A DNA stretch of 64,000 bases, taken from Aphidius gifuensis. Its lineage: Eukaryota > Arthropoda > Insecta > Hymenoptera > Braconidae. Position 1 is the stretch's first letter; each line of letters starts with the position of its first letter. The stretch is taken from NCBI RefSeq assembly GCF_014905175.1, contig NC_057789.1, positions 14,560,876-14,624,875 on the forward strand, read 5' to 3'. Position numbers and translations under genes: made by a program. The notes below the pieces were generated by a model. That model was not told the DNA's origin and searched no databases. It worked only from the letters and a program-made list of their open reading frames with translations. Positions 10,901-22,230 of this stretch are shown piece after piece.

Positions 10901-12931
10901 GTAAGTAAATACGAAAATTGAAATTTCTTTTTTCTTTTTATTGATGTTTTATATTGAACACACATGCAAAAATTAAAAGCTCACGACAAAATATTCAAAC
11001 TAAAAATAATACCCATCTATAATCTATATAAAATATATACAAAAATTTTAGAAAATAATAAGGGTATATAACATAAGTGTATTTGAATACAAGCAGAATT
11101 ATTTAATGCTTTTTTAAAAAATTTTTTATCAACAAAAAGTACAGTCCGATGAAAAGTCTACATTTGGTATATATAGAAATATAAAAAATATATTTTTTTT
11201 TAGATAGAAAATAAAAATTTATATTTAAAATTATTTTTAGGAAAATATATCTTTTGAAGAAAAAAAAAATAAATGAAAGAGACAGCTGGATAATAATCTT
11301 TGATATTTTTAATTTTTCATATTTATTTATTTATATTTATATTATGCAATCTATTATGAGTATTTAAATAAATTTTCTTTCCAAAATATCATATACAAAT
11401 TATGTATAAATTATATATAGACACAAAAAATATGAACATAGATAACATACTATTAAGGAGTTTCATATATATATTATACGCGTAAAGTTTTCAACGCATA
11501 ATTGTTTGTCTTTTTATTTTGGCTTGTTTTTTTTTATCTCAGTTATTCATGTTGAGACGTTGCTATAGGGTGATCAACAACAAGTTGGAAAATTGACAGT
11601 CAATCAACATACATTAAATATTGTTTAAAAAAAATGTTTTTAATTTTTAATGTTTTTTTTTTTTTTTGTCTCAAAAACCTATATTTTCCTCAAAGTAATT
11701 TTGAAAAATAAATTTGTATTTTCTATCTAAGAAAAACTATGTTTTCTATATTCCTATATTTAATAAATATTTTTTTTTTATTGAACTACATCCATACTTT
11801 TATTATTAAAAATGAACAAATTTGCTAATTTACATGATCTTAAAAATTCACATCATCATAAAAATTTTATAAATTTTTCTGTATATAAATTTTATTTAGA
11901 TTATTTATCAATTATTTATAGATTATACATACCAGATTGGACCAAAACTATGTATTATATATATATACATATTGTATACAAATTTTATGTATAAACTATA
12001 TCATACTTTTTCACGTGAGTTGTACATTAACTGGACAACCGTCTAGAATTGGAGGACACTAACACCCAGGACCGCCTGCCGAGAATCTTCATGTACGGGC
12101 TTGAGATACGATCATAGGTATAATTTAAAAAAAAAATTTTATTAACTTTAAAGTCTATTTCAATCGAGGGGGAAGTCACTTGTGTAATCTGGCGTACATC
12201 AGGAGAAGAATCTTTAATAATCTCTTGTAATCTTACAGAAATGATTACGGAAAAATCGTGTAATCAATGTAATCTAAAGTACTCTTGTAATCTTTTATAA
12301 TCATCAATAATCTTTAAAAATTTTATGTAATCACGTCGTATATCTGTAATCTGCGAAAATTTCTTGTAATCCTCTCTTCTCTATTTTCAGATCACGCATG
12401 CGTGTGAATACATGCACATATATAGTATACTAATTTTTTCTTTCTTTATTCGTTTTTCATTATTTTTTTTTTTCTTTTTCGAATGAAAGATTACAGGGAA
12501 TCTTTGTGATTACCAAGAAAAAGTATTCTCGTGCAATCATTAGGAATATTGCATGATTACTGGTAATCTGTAATCTGGTGTAATTTTTAATAATCGTCAA
12601 TAATCTCGTGTAATCTTTTTGAAATCTTTGAATTTTAAGTGTAATCATAAAAAATTACTGGGATTCTTTGTGATTACAAAAAAAGTAATCTTGTGTAATC
12701 ATTGGAAAGAATATCGGAATTTGTTATTTTTGTATATTTATGAAGCACTTGAAAATAAATTCAGTCTTATCTCATTTCTATAAAAATAAATGTTTAAAGA
12801 TATGTGTATACATATTTGTTCCATGAAGACAATGCCAAATTTTTATAGTACAAGTTTATGAATTGATAGATAAATTTGTAAAGTATAGTATTTTTACATA
12901 ATTTAATTTCATTTATGTATTTTTTTTTTAG
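10901..12931 (+). other. Inferred intron, including short repeats
   Basis: GTAAGT to TTTTTTTTAG. It holds AT-rich DNA, and from about 12,170 to 12,710 a dense cluster of TAATC words (listed separately). No other gene. Confidence 0.35.
12170..12712 (+). repeat. Cluster of degenerate GTAATC/TAATCT words
   Basis: The plus strand carries well over 20 copies of TAATC, mostly as TGTAATCTT or CTTGTAATC, separated by 8-25 bases, with a few inverted GATTAC copies. There is no fixed period, so it is not a simple satellite. It lies within the inferred intron. Confidence 0.65.
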
Positions 12932-13056
12932 AATGGGCCATGACCGTTGCTCGTCGTGCAGGTTTGCAACAACCAGAAAGACGAATGTACATGAAATCGA
13001 TGACTGAAAAAATTGGTGCGATAAAACGAATCTTCCGTAACGAACGACATAATTAA
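12932..13056 (+). CDS. Putative second coding exon of a 44-residue protein
   Basis: A run of nine T and AG precede this exon. Joined to 10,891-10,900 it makes exactly 45 codons including TAA, with no internal stop. The product starts MSTKWAMTVARRAGLQQPER and ends with an IKRIFRNERHN-like tail. It is strongly basic, has no signal peptide or membrane segment, and I do not recognise it. The composition (CGT, GCA and GGT codons) differs from the AT-rich surroundings, which favours real coding. AATAAA-like and ATTAAA motifs occur within 100 bases after the stop. The intron would be 2,031 bases. It could also be the last exon of a gene whose other exons I have not found, or chance. Confidence 0.4.
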
Positions 13057-13559
13057 GATAAATGTTAAAACTTTCTTTTTTTTTATTTTACACATTATTA
13101 AATATTTTTTGAAGAAATATTAAAAGTATTAAAAAAAGTACAAGTTGTTGTTACCAACAGAAATCTACCGACAGATTCAAGAACCCACCGCAAGGTGTCC
13201 TCTAAAGCAGTCATACTAAATTGGAGGATGCGTTCAAACAAAAAAAAAAAGTTTAATTTTAATAAAGTTTAAGAATATAATTTTTAAAGAGAATTAAAAA
13301 TTTAATTAAATAAAAAAAAAACAGTTTAGAATTGAAATATATAATTTTGGAATTATTGCTGCAAATATGTAAAACTATTGTAACTCTGTTTTTTTAAATC
13401 ATTGTAAGTGTAAACCATTGGTATTTATAGCAAATAATTTCTATTATACTTGAAAATATAAAAAAATAAAAATATATACAACTTACCTTTTGTCCTTTTT
13501 AATAAAAAAAATTAATATTTTTATGTCTAATAATAAGTTGTAAATAAATTGTTATCAAG
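13057..13559. other. AT-rich stretch without a recognisable gene
   Basis: 3' flank of the small putative gene. Poly-A/T runs and no open frame of note. Confidence 0.4.
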
Positions 13560-13795
13560 TTTTTTATATAGATGTGAATAGATCTATTTAGATGTGAATA
13601 GATCTATTTAGATGTGGAAGCTGCCTATGAATGCTATACCGTAGATCCGAATCAATCTATGTAGATCTACGTTGATCTACATCGTCCAAACATATTTTAC
13701 TATAGTTTAGTCGGTCGAGTAGATCTACATAGATGCGCTCAATCAGCAGATCTACGGCAACACATCTATTTAGATCTACCTTATTTTTTCCCGGG
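13560..13795. repeat. TAGATCTA-rich repeat block
   Basis: TAGATGTGAATAGATCTATT occurs twice in direct repeat, then several TAGATCTAC/GTAGATCT words in both orientations, ending in ACATCTATTTAGATCTACC. The ends are roughly inverted, so it may be a MITE, but I could not fix the termini. Confidence 0.55.
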
Positions 13796-13811
13796 AATAC
13801 GTAGACTTAAA

Positions 13812-13886
13812 AAATCGGCCAGGCTCAGGATTTGAACTCTGTACCTTTCGAGTACAAACCCTACTCGGCATCCGTTGCGCCACGAT
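13812..13886 (-). repeat. tRNA-like SINE head
   Basis: On the minus strand: an A-box-like TGGCGCAACGGATG, a 5-bp stem TGTAC/GTACA enclosing TCGAAAG (GAA, Phe-type, at 34-36, but C at 33), a B-box-like AGTTCAAATCC, and a T run just downstream. The T arm does not pair fully. More likely a tRNA-derived SINE head than a working tRNA gene. Confidence 0.55.
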
Positions 13887-13889
13887 AAC

Positions 13890-15054
13890 GCACGTGAAAA
13901 AAAAAATTTATTTGTTTTACATCAACAATCGGAAAATAAGCAAAGTCACGCCTGCGCAGTCGACTAAAAAGTGGGGGCAGATTATTTCTGAGTCCGTCAT
14001 CAATTTTGCTATGCCCCATCGTAATTTTAAATATGTTGCTTTGTATTTGTTAGTGACACCTACAGGAATTCCAAGAAAGTTATTAAAATTACTATGCTAC
14101 ATTGTAAATTTTCAGAGGATCATTTTAATTTTTTCCACAATAACAGAGTAAGTTTTATAAATATACAAAGCAAAAAAAAAAAAAATATTTTTTGCTATGC
14201 TACATTGTATTTTGAGGCTGGATTATTTTAAATTTTAAATTTGGTTTCTGTAAAAATTTCTTTATGCGTTGTAATTTTTTCATCGGGAAATAGCAAAAAA
14301 AAAAACATGAGAAATTGCTATGCTACATTTTAATTTTTCAAGACTACTATTGTTTTTTTTCGTTAAAATGATATTAAATATTTCAATAGTCAAAAGATAG
14401 TTCTTTGGTAATGTGGCAGCATAGTAAAATTTGGTGAAAATTTTTTTCCGTGTAGAATAAAAAAAAGTCATTGTTCGAACATACATAAAATATTTTGGCT
14501 ATAATACATCTGAGTAATGTGACAGAATAAATAAATTTATATGAAAAACAATAGAATAAAAATTTTGTGTGTTTTCTTGAGATAACCATAAAATATTTTC
14601 TAAAAATAGTTTAACTTATTAATATGTATAATATACAATCTCATTATTTATTAATTTATATTTACTTTTAGCTCTCTGACTTTTCAAAAAATACCATTGT
14701 TATCAAAGCTTGAAACAGCTTTGCACTGAATTCTTCACAATATAATCCTGTTGATAATGAAGCAGTATAACTGTTATTTTTTAATTATTATAAATACAAA
14801 ATCTAGAAAAAATTTATTATAAAATTGACTATATAATGTAAACACAATCAAAGACAAATCATTAAAATGTATCAATTTTTTTTTTATCAACAGTATGTAA
14901 TCCTGTTTTCAAAAGATCATAATTTATTAAATATCGATTTCGTTTTAAAATGACAAATATAGAAAAAATATAAAACGATTCTTCACCAACCAGTTTCTTG
15001 TGATGATCTATTTTTTACACACTTTTTGTTAAAATAATTGTCATTCATGCTCAA
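13890..15054. repeat. AT-rich DNA with CTATGCTACATT repeats
   Basis: CTATGCTACATTTTAATTTT-like sequence recurs near 14,090, 14,195 and 14,318, each followed by related sequence. The copies are diverged. No gene is convincing; open frames on either strand are short and low-complexity. Confidence 0.45.
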
Positions 15055-15611
15055 ATTCAACATTAGTAAACACTCAGAATATATAAACTTTTTGCACAAT
15101 ATATATTTGTCTGTTCATACTGTCTTACAGCGGATAGACAAACTTGATTATGCCGTATAACCGATAAGAAATTAAGTAGAAAGTCGAACTGAGATGCATC
15201 TTTGATTGTATAAACATGTGTGTATATTGAAAAAATCACTGTTCTCAACACTGTAAATACATCGATTTGACAATTGATAATCGATTTTCTACACACTTTT
15301 TATCGAAATTATTTTTATTTATGCTCAGATAAAACAATTCGGTTTTTTTCTTTTTTTGTACAATATATATTTGTGAGACTATGCTGTCTTACAACCGGTA
15401 AACGAACTTGATGATGCAGTTTTGATAAGAAATTAAAAAGAGAGAGAAGCTGAGATGCGTTTTTTGAGTGTATAAATATGTGTATAATAAAAAAATCACT
15501 GTTCTCAACACTCTTAATACGTTATTTTAGACGATTGATGATTGATTGTTCACACAATTTTGTCAAAATAATTGTTATCTCTGCTCAAATTCAACATCAG
15601 TATATATAAAA
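15055..15611. repeat. Satellite of about 240 bp, left block
   Basis: Units share ATATATTTGT, GTCTTACAGC, AAATCACTGTTCTCAACACT and TTTTCTACACACTTTTT. Two full units and part of a third are visible, diverged from each other. The array continues at 17,341 beyond an inserted element. Confidence 0.7.
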
Positions 15612-17340
15612 AAGACCTGGTAACGTTTGTTGGGGCGTGTTGCCCGCGTTACCCGTTGAAAATTAAAAATTTTCAATACTCCGGCTAGGGCCATGGTTAT
15701 CTTAATTTTTCAGATATAATAAAATTATGGTTTTTAAATAATTTTATGGTTAATTGATAATAAAATTATTCAAAAATAAATTTTTATGTTTATTTTTTTT
15801 TTTCTCAAAAAATATTGGAGATATAGCAGAAAGAACCCACAATGCGGGCGATAGTTTTTTGAGACGCAAAATAAGAGCCGATTACGAAGTTTTTAATAGT
15901 ACATGTGCTTGCACAACTGCTTCCACAGTGTAGGTTTTTTTTTTTTAATTTTCCTGTAAACTCACAGGCTATTTTGAATTATAGTTAATCCTCATTTAGT
16001 CCTGCAACGCCTAAAACGACACTATTCGGCTCTTCCAGGCCTATTTGAGGTCTAAAGTTGAATAGAAAACTTTTTTTTTTTTTTTTAAATAAGTACTCAT
16101 TTAAGTCCTCTTAGAACTAAATTTAGTTTTCTAAGGCCAAATTGAGAACTAAAATTTCGTCTCGGGTCGTATATATCTTTTATATATCTTTTTTTTTTTT
16201 TTAAATTTCAAGGTTTTTATTTTCTGCTACAAAAACTATTGTTCAGAGTAGAAAAAGTCCATCTTGCGGGCGATAGAGTTTGCAAAAACGCATTTTTTAA
16301 GCCTAAAACGAAGTCTCTAGCTTGATTTTTTTACGAGTTATTAATGGCGCCATTTTGTCATTTTTCGACCTTATTTTAGAAGGAGGTTTATGAGAATTCT
16401 TGTATTAGGCTTAAGAGGAACGTCTTCGAAAGATCTAGTGCTTTATAAAATTTTGTTCTATGATGATACTTAAGTCTTTTTTTTTTTTAAATTTCGAGGT
16501 TTTTTTTTTTGGGTTCAAAAACTATTGTTCGTAGCAGAAAAAATCCATGATGCGGGCGATAGAGTTTTCAGAAAACGCATTTTTTAAGCCTAACAGGAAG
16601 TCTCTATTTTAATTTTTTGACGAGTTATTGTTGGCGCCGTTTTTCGTTTTTTTTCGGACCACCATATTTGGAGTTATTATCATAGAGACTTTGTATTAGG
16701 GTCAAAAGTAGCTCCTCCAAAAGATCTAGTGCTATTAAAAAAATTTTTGCTCCATGATGCATACTTTTTGAGAAAAAAAAAAAAAATGTCTTTTTTTTTT
16801 TTTTAATTTTGGCGGCTTTTTTTTTGGTTTAAAAACTATTGCTTGTAGCAGAAAAAGTCCATTATGCAGGCGATAGAGTTTTTGAAGACGCATTTTTTGA
16901 GCCTAAAACGAAGTCTCTATCTTGATTTTTTTTATAAGTTATTGCTGGCGCCATTTTTTGCACCATTGAAAAAATTTTTGTATAAACGTCTGTCTTTTTT
17001 TTATTTGAATGCTTATCCATTTTAAAGAAATAGAACATGATAGAGAAATATCTAAAGATTATATCAACTTATGCTCTCAGGTTCATAGTTTAGATGGCAT
17101 TAAATTTAGAACAAATAACAAACATTTTCCAAAAATCGATTTTTCCATTTTTTTTTCTAAAAGTTTTAGTCACAGGGGAAAAGTTTATGATGGTTTTCGA
17201 AGAGTTTTTCGAGGCGCTTCTTATGAGCTACGAACGAACTTTCTAAGTTCAGTGGTTCAAAAGTTATAGACTTTTTTTTTTTTATGTTGATAAATCCAAT
17301 ACTGCGGCTGAGCCTATGGCTCCTAGCCTCCGTAATTGTT
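15612..17340 (+). repeat. 1.7-kb repetitive element with ~300-bp internal repeats
   Basis: Contains four diverged copies of a unit with AACTATTG, GCGGGCGATAGAGTTTT, a poly-T run, AAGTCTCTA and GAGTTATTG..GGCGCC (around 15,840, 16,240, 16,530 and 16,850). It ends with TGCGGCTGAGCCTATGGCTC near 17,304. The satellite on its two sides would be continuous without it, so it was inserted. An inverted copy lies at 42,745-46,330. No coding frame is convincing. Class unknown. Confidence 0.7.
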
Positions 17341-17971
17341 TTCTTTTTGCACAATATATATTTGTGAGTATGTTGTCTTACAGCTGGTATAGATAAATTC
17401 GATGATGTAGTACTGATAAAAGATTGAAAAGAGAGTCAAACTCAGGTGTATCTTTCAGTGTATATGTATGAGTGTCTAGTAAAAAAATTACTATTCTCAA
17501 CACTATAGATACATAATTTTTGACAATTGACGATCGATTTTCTACACACTTTTTGTCAAAATCATTTTTCTTTTTTGCTTAAATTAAGTAATTCGGCTAT
17601 TCGTTTTTCGCTTTCTGCAAAATATATATTTGTGAGACTAAAAATTATTTCAAATAAGTGTGTAAATAATCTATTATCAATAGTCAAAAATTATGTATTC
17701 TTGGTGTTGAGAATAGTAATTTTTTTACTATACAATTATACATATACAATTAAAAACGCATCTCAGTTTGACTCTCTTTATAATTTTGATCAGTACTGCG
17801 TTAGGATATTTGTGTACAAGCTGTAAGACAACGTATATATTGTGCAAAAAAAAAAAAAATTTGTATATACTGAGTGTTTACTAATGTTAAATTTGAGCAT
17901 AAATAACAATTATTTTTACAAAAAGTGTGTAAAAAATCGATCAACAGTTGTAAAAAATTATGTATATAGTG
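17341..17971. repeat. Satellite of about 240 bp, right block
   Basis: Resumes the satellite unit interrupted at 15,612. From about 17,640 the same words appear in inverted orientation (TTGAGAATAGTAATTTTTTT, AAAAAGTGTGTAAAAAATCG), so the array contains a head-to-head junction. The BEL/Pao element begins at 17,972. Confidence 0.65.
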
Positions 17972-20031
17972 TGTATCGCACCACGTATCCAAATATACCA
18001 CGATAATTTCACAAGGGTTGTAAGGCCTTGAGTTTGATACAGGGCTATCAAAGGATGTGGAGGATAGGTTGTAAATTGAAATAATAGGAATAACACTTTA
18101 AATAAATCCAAACACTGTGGCTTAAATTCTATTAATATATTCACTTTATTATTTCACTAAAATTATAATTAATTGTATTGTATATTGTATATTGAGTTGA
18201 CTCTAACAAGTGTTGTCATGGACAGACACTACTATTTTATATTGTAAGTATAAAGAAATCCCGTTGTACGCGAATCAATATTAATTAGAGATGTTACGTA
18301 AACGAGTGTTGAAGAGCAACTGATTTCTCAGTTTGTTGAAAATTGTTAAGTCCAAAAAATGGGTGTGTACTTAGTTAAAAAATTAGTTTTAATTGGTCAA
18401 AAATTAGTTCAAGAGAGGGTAAAAAACTAGGTGTAGGTGGTGGGATTTTTAGACATAAAATTGGGCCTTGTGTGGTCCAAAGGGTGACATAAAAAATACC
18501 ATGTGTAAACAAAAAATATAGATTTTACGACCGGAAAGTCCAAGACGTTTTCATGAATTTAGTTTATTTTAAAAAGTTATAAATTTACTTTTTATTGTCG
18601 ATTTTACGATCATTCTGTGTATCGAAAATACGTTAGTGCAGTTGTTTGACAGATGTGAGATTTTCTCTAATTCTTGACAAAAATAATGTTTTAAAAAATA
18701 TGTTATCAAGAGACTCGGTAGAGTCTGGCCTCAATTTTTAAAAAGCGAGACTCTTTACCGGGTATAAGTATTTTAAGTCAGTGGTCCGTGACGTCGTCGT
18801 TTTTAATTTATCAAATGGCGTTCTAATTATTTGTTAAAAAAAAAAAATAAAAATGGTTTCACTATGTATATCGATGCCTCTCTTTCCAATAAGCATACTC
18901 TCGATTTTTTCCAACAAATAATAAAAAAGATATAAGAGTCTGTAAAAGCCAGGTATTAAATCTTACTAAAAAATAAATTTTCAAGCTGAAATGTCTAATT
19001 TCTTCGGATACGTTGCGCATACCCCGCGCCTATCCCTACTCCTGAATTTTTTTATATATGTGTGTATGCAGCCGCATGTGTTAGTTATTTATCATTGATG
19101 GTATAGCAGAATTTGTTTCTTTTTCCTTTTATTCAAAGCGTACATATATAGTATATATACACGTTTAAATTTTTATATTCCAGAAAATTAGTATTCGATT
19201 ATTATTTATTATTTATTATGGTATTCACGGTCAATTTAAAGTAGACGAATTACAAATATAATTTATTATTAATTTAAACAAAATAAGTGAAATAAAAACA
19301 AAACATAAATTTACAATTAATGTCGCCAAAAAGCCTCAATTTTTAAATACCTGTCTATTCATCATACCTTTAATAATCAAAAGACGTAAAATATCCGTCA
19401 AAATTTTGAAGTATAAAGTTGAATAATTTGCTGGATGAAAAAAAATTTTTTAAAAAATTAGGCGCTATTTCGATACATGATATAATAATAATATAATGAA
19501 TAATAAAAACTGCAGCGCCTAATTTTTTAAAAAAATTTTTTTTATCCAGCAAATTATTCAACTTTATACTTCAAAATTTTGACATTCTTTTGGATATTTT
19601 ACGTCTTTTGATTATTAAAGGTATGATGAATAGACAGGTATTCAAAAATTGAGGCTTTTTGGCGACATTAATTGTAAATTTATGTTTTGTTTTTATAATG
19701 GTACCAAAGAGAAACTTGAGTTTATGGTTTTATTTGTTACGTGATTTTTACTCAAAAATCTATGCATGAGTTGACCATGTGTGGGAATATTCGAGTTTGT
19801 AAAAAGCTATTAAAAGTACATAAATTAAATCATTGTTTAAAATATTTTAGAAAAAATATAAACCAAAATTGTTAGTCATATGTTATTTGAAATTGTATGA
19901 TCTCGTGATCTAGCCATAAAAAACAGAATAATGTTTAAAACTTATCAACTTATTGTATTTTGTTTAAAAAATAAAAAGAATAAAAATCTGGTCAGTCTGG
20001 GACCGACAGACATGTGGTTCGACCCGGAACA
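17972..20031 (-). repeat. BEL/Pao 3' LTR with a nested MITE
   Basis: In element orientation it runs from TGTTCCGGGTCG (complement of 20,020-20,031) to CGATACA (complement of 17,972-17,978), so it has TG..CA ends. Its length of about 2,060 includes a 404-bp palindrome at 19,293-19,696. Only its last 706 bases are matched by the 5' copy. Confidence 0.75.
19293..19696. mobile_element. Palindromic MITE in the BEL/Pao LTR
   Basis: Arms of about 180 bases begin TAAAAACAAAACATAAATTT on one side and end with the inverse on the other, with a short AT centre. A TA at both ends would suit a Tc1/mariner-type duplication. Both arms contain GTCGCCAAAAAGCCTCAA. Confidence 0.8.
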
Positions 20032-20041
20032 TTCTTCCCCC
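20032..20041 (-). promoter_or_regulatory. BEL/Pao polypurine tract
   Basis: The complement reads GGGGGAAGAA directly before the TGTTCC start of the 3' LTR and about 80 bases after the pol stop. This is the expected place for plus-strand priming and it fixes the true LTR start. Confidence 0.75.
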
Positions 20042-20120
20042 GTTGAGAGGTCGGCCGATCAACTTAAATATCTAGAACAGAAAAAAGTGTTAGTAAATGT
20101 AAATTTAATTTATTCTAATG

Positions 20121-21395
20121 TCATTCTGGGTCACAAGGAACCAGGGGTGCTATTTTCTTGACGTTGCGTTTGTAGGTAGACTTTGCTGTTTTGATGGTGA
20201 CTGTACGGACAATACCATCCGTCCCAGGATGCGTCTCGATGATTCGACCCAATGCCCAATGCATAGGTGGAATGTTGTCTTCCTTCAATAAGACCACATC
20301 GCCTATTTCTATGTTGTTGTTGTCTTTGTTCCACTTACTGCGGTTGATCATCTCGTTGAGATATTCATTGTGCCAACGTTGCCAAAATTCTTGTTTTAGT
20401 TGTTCAATCAGTTGCCATCTAGACAACCTGTTCATGGGTATGTTGTTGTAGTCATGATTTCTTATAGTTGTGAGAACATGTCCAATTAAAAAATGTCCAG
20501 GTGAGAGCACCATAAAATCATTTGGATCAGTTGATATAGGTGTCAGTGGACGTGAATTGAGTATTGCCTCGATTTCAATAATCAAGGTGTTGAATTCTTC
20601 TTGTGATAATAAAATATCTGGTTTAATAACCCTTTTAAAATGATGTTTGAATGACTTGACTGCGGCTTCCCAAAGTCCGCCAAAATGTGGAGAAAGTGGT
20701 GGCGTAAAATGCCATTGAATTTTTTTTGTGTTAAAAAATTCTTGTAATTTATTTTGTGCATCGTTTGATTTTAATTGATCTTGCAGTTTAATCAATTCAT
20801 TGTTGGCCCCTTGAAAATTTAAACCATTGTCTGAATAAATATCAGTCGGGTAACCACGTCTTGCAACAAATCTTTTTAAAGCAGCAATAAAACAATCTGT
20901 AGTTAAATCACTGACCATTTCTAGATGTACAGCTTTGATGACGAGACATACAAAGACTGCTACGTATATTTTAACTTTAATTCTATTTCTTTCTTTCTTT
21001 TCTTTAACTAAAAAAGGTCCACAAAAGTCAACCCCAACTATTGTAAATGGAATTGCTTCATTAACTCTTGCTTTTGGTAAATTACCCATCAGGTAATGAA
21101 TTGTACGAGGCTGTGCTCGTAGACATGTTGTACAAGTGCGTATTATTTTACTTACTTGATTGCGACCATCAATTGGCCAATATTGTTGTCTTACAGCATA
21201 TAATGTGGCTTGAGTACCAGTATGCAAGTGTATTTTATGTTCATGTTTAATTATTAATGAAGTTACATGATGATTTTTAGGTAAAATGATTGGATACTTT
21301 TGATTGTATGGAATAGAGGCATTTTGTAATCGCCCTCCTACTCGCAATAATCCATTTTTATCAATAAATGGAGTGAGTTTAATTAATTTACTTTT
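20121..21395 (-). pseudogene. BEL/Pao integrase region of pol
   Basis: From a TAA at 21,396 to the natural stop. The Met-initiated part begins at 21,347. An H-H-C-C zinc region (His about 35-40, C72 and C75) is followed by the catalytic triad D107 (VGVDFCGPF), D173 (YSDNGLNF) and E227 (GGLWEAAV), numbering from that Met. A C-terminal DUF5641-like part ends in KIAPLVPCDPE. It would insert element cDNA into the genome. The frame is the same as RNase H upstream, so the TAA is a simple in-frame stop. Confidence 0.9.
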
Positions 21396-22230
21396 TTAAT
21401 TTAATTGTCTTTGATTTTCTAGAATTTTTAATTCATCAAAAAATATTTCTTTTTGTACTAGTTTAATTATTGTATTAGTAGCATATTCAATCTCATTGAT
21501 TTTTAAATAATTAGTATTCTTGTTGTTTGTTTTCATTCGTAAACAATATGCAATAACATTTTGTAATTTATTCCAAGATGAATAGCGAGTTAAAATATTG
21601 TAATCATTTTTATTGTTTATATTTACTTGTGTTTGCGCTGCACTTGTTGTAATTGTGTTGAGGCATGTGTTGACCTTGAGCTCTGGTAGAATGCAACCCT
21701 CGGTCATCTCGAATTTCGGCCAGCCATCTGGATCTTCACACAGCCAAGACGGCCTATGTTGCCATGTTGTTGTTTTGATGAATTCTTCAGGTAGTTGACC
21801 TCTTGAAATCAGGTCAGCTGGATTGTCATGTGTACGTACATGGCACCATTGTGTTGTTTTTGTTTTTTCTTGTATTTTGGCAATTCTGTTTGCCACAAAT
21901 GTTTTCATAACACTTGGCTCTTTTCTTAGCCAGTGTAAAACAATTGTAGAATCTGACCACAAATATGTGTCATCTATTGTTATGTGTATTGCTTTAATTA
22001 TTGTTGTATAAAGCGAAGCAAGTAATAATGCTCCACATAATTCCAATCTAGGGATTGATAGTGTCTTGAGAGGAGCTATGCGCCCTTTGGCACACAAAAG
22101 TTGTGTGTAAGCTTTACCTTTTGTATCAATGGACCTGAGATAAATACAAGCCCCATATGCTTTTTCACTGGCATCACAAAAGCCATGTAATTGTATACTT
22201 GTTGTATCATTTAATATTGTATGTCTTTTA
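21396..22230 (-). pseudogene. BEL/Pao RNase H region of pol
   Basis: Contains the FCDAS-type RNase H start just upstream of 22,097, then SIPRLELCGALLLA, a WSDS block and HVRTHDNPADLISRG, as in BEL/Pao RNase H and the linker to integrase. It lies in a different frame from RT; the shift is within an AT-repetitive stretch near 22,228-22,245. It ends at a TAA (21,396-21,398) with integrase in the same frame downstream. Confidence 0.85.

Noticed and set aside
12170..12712. CRISPR-like array
   Set aside because: Repeats are five to nine bases, unevenly spaced and in an animal genome; no array structure.
17009..17269. 86-codon plus-strand frame and its relative at 42,839-43,186 minus
   Set aside because: Both are the same part of the repetitive element in opposite orientation. 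Similar reading frames come from DNA identity, and the frame is not kept in other internal units.
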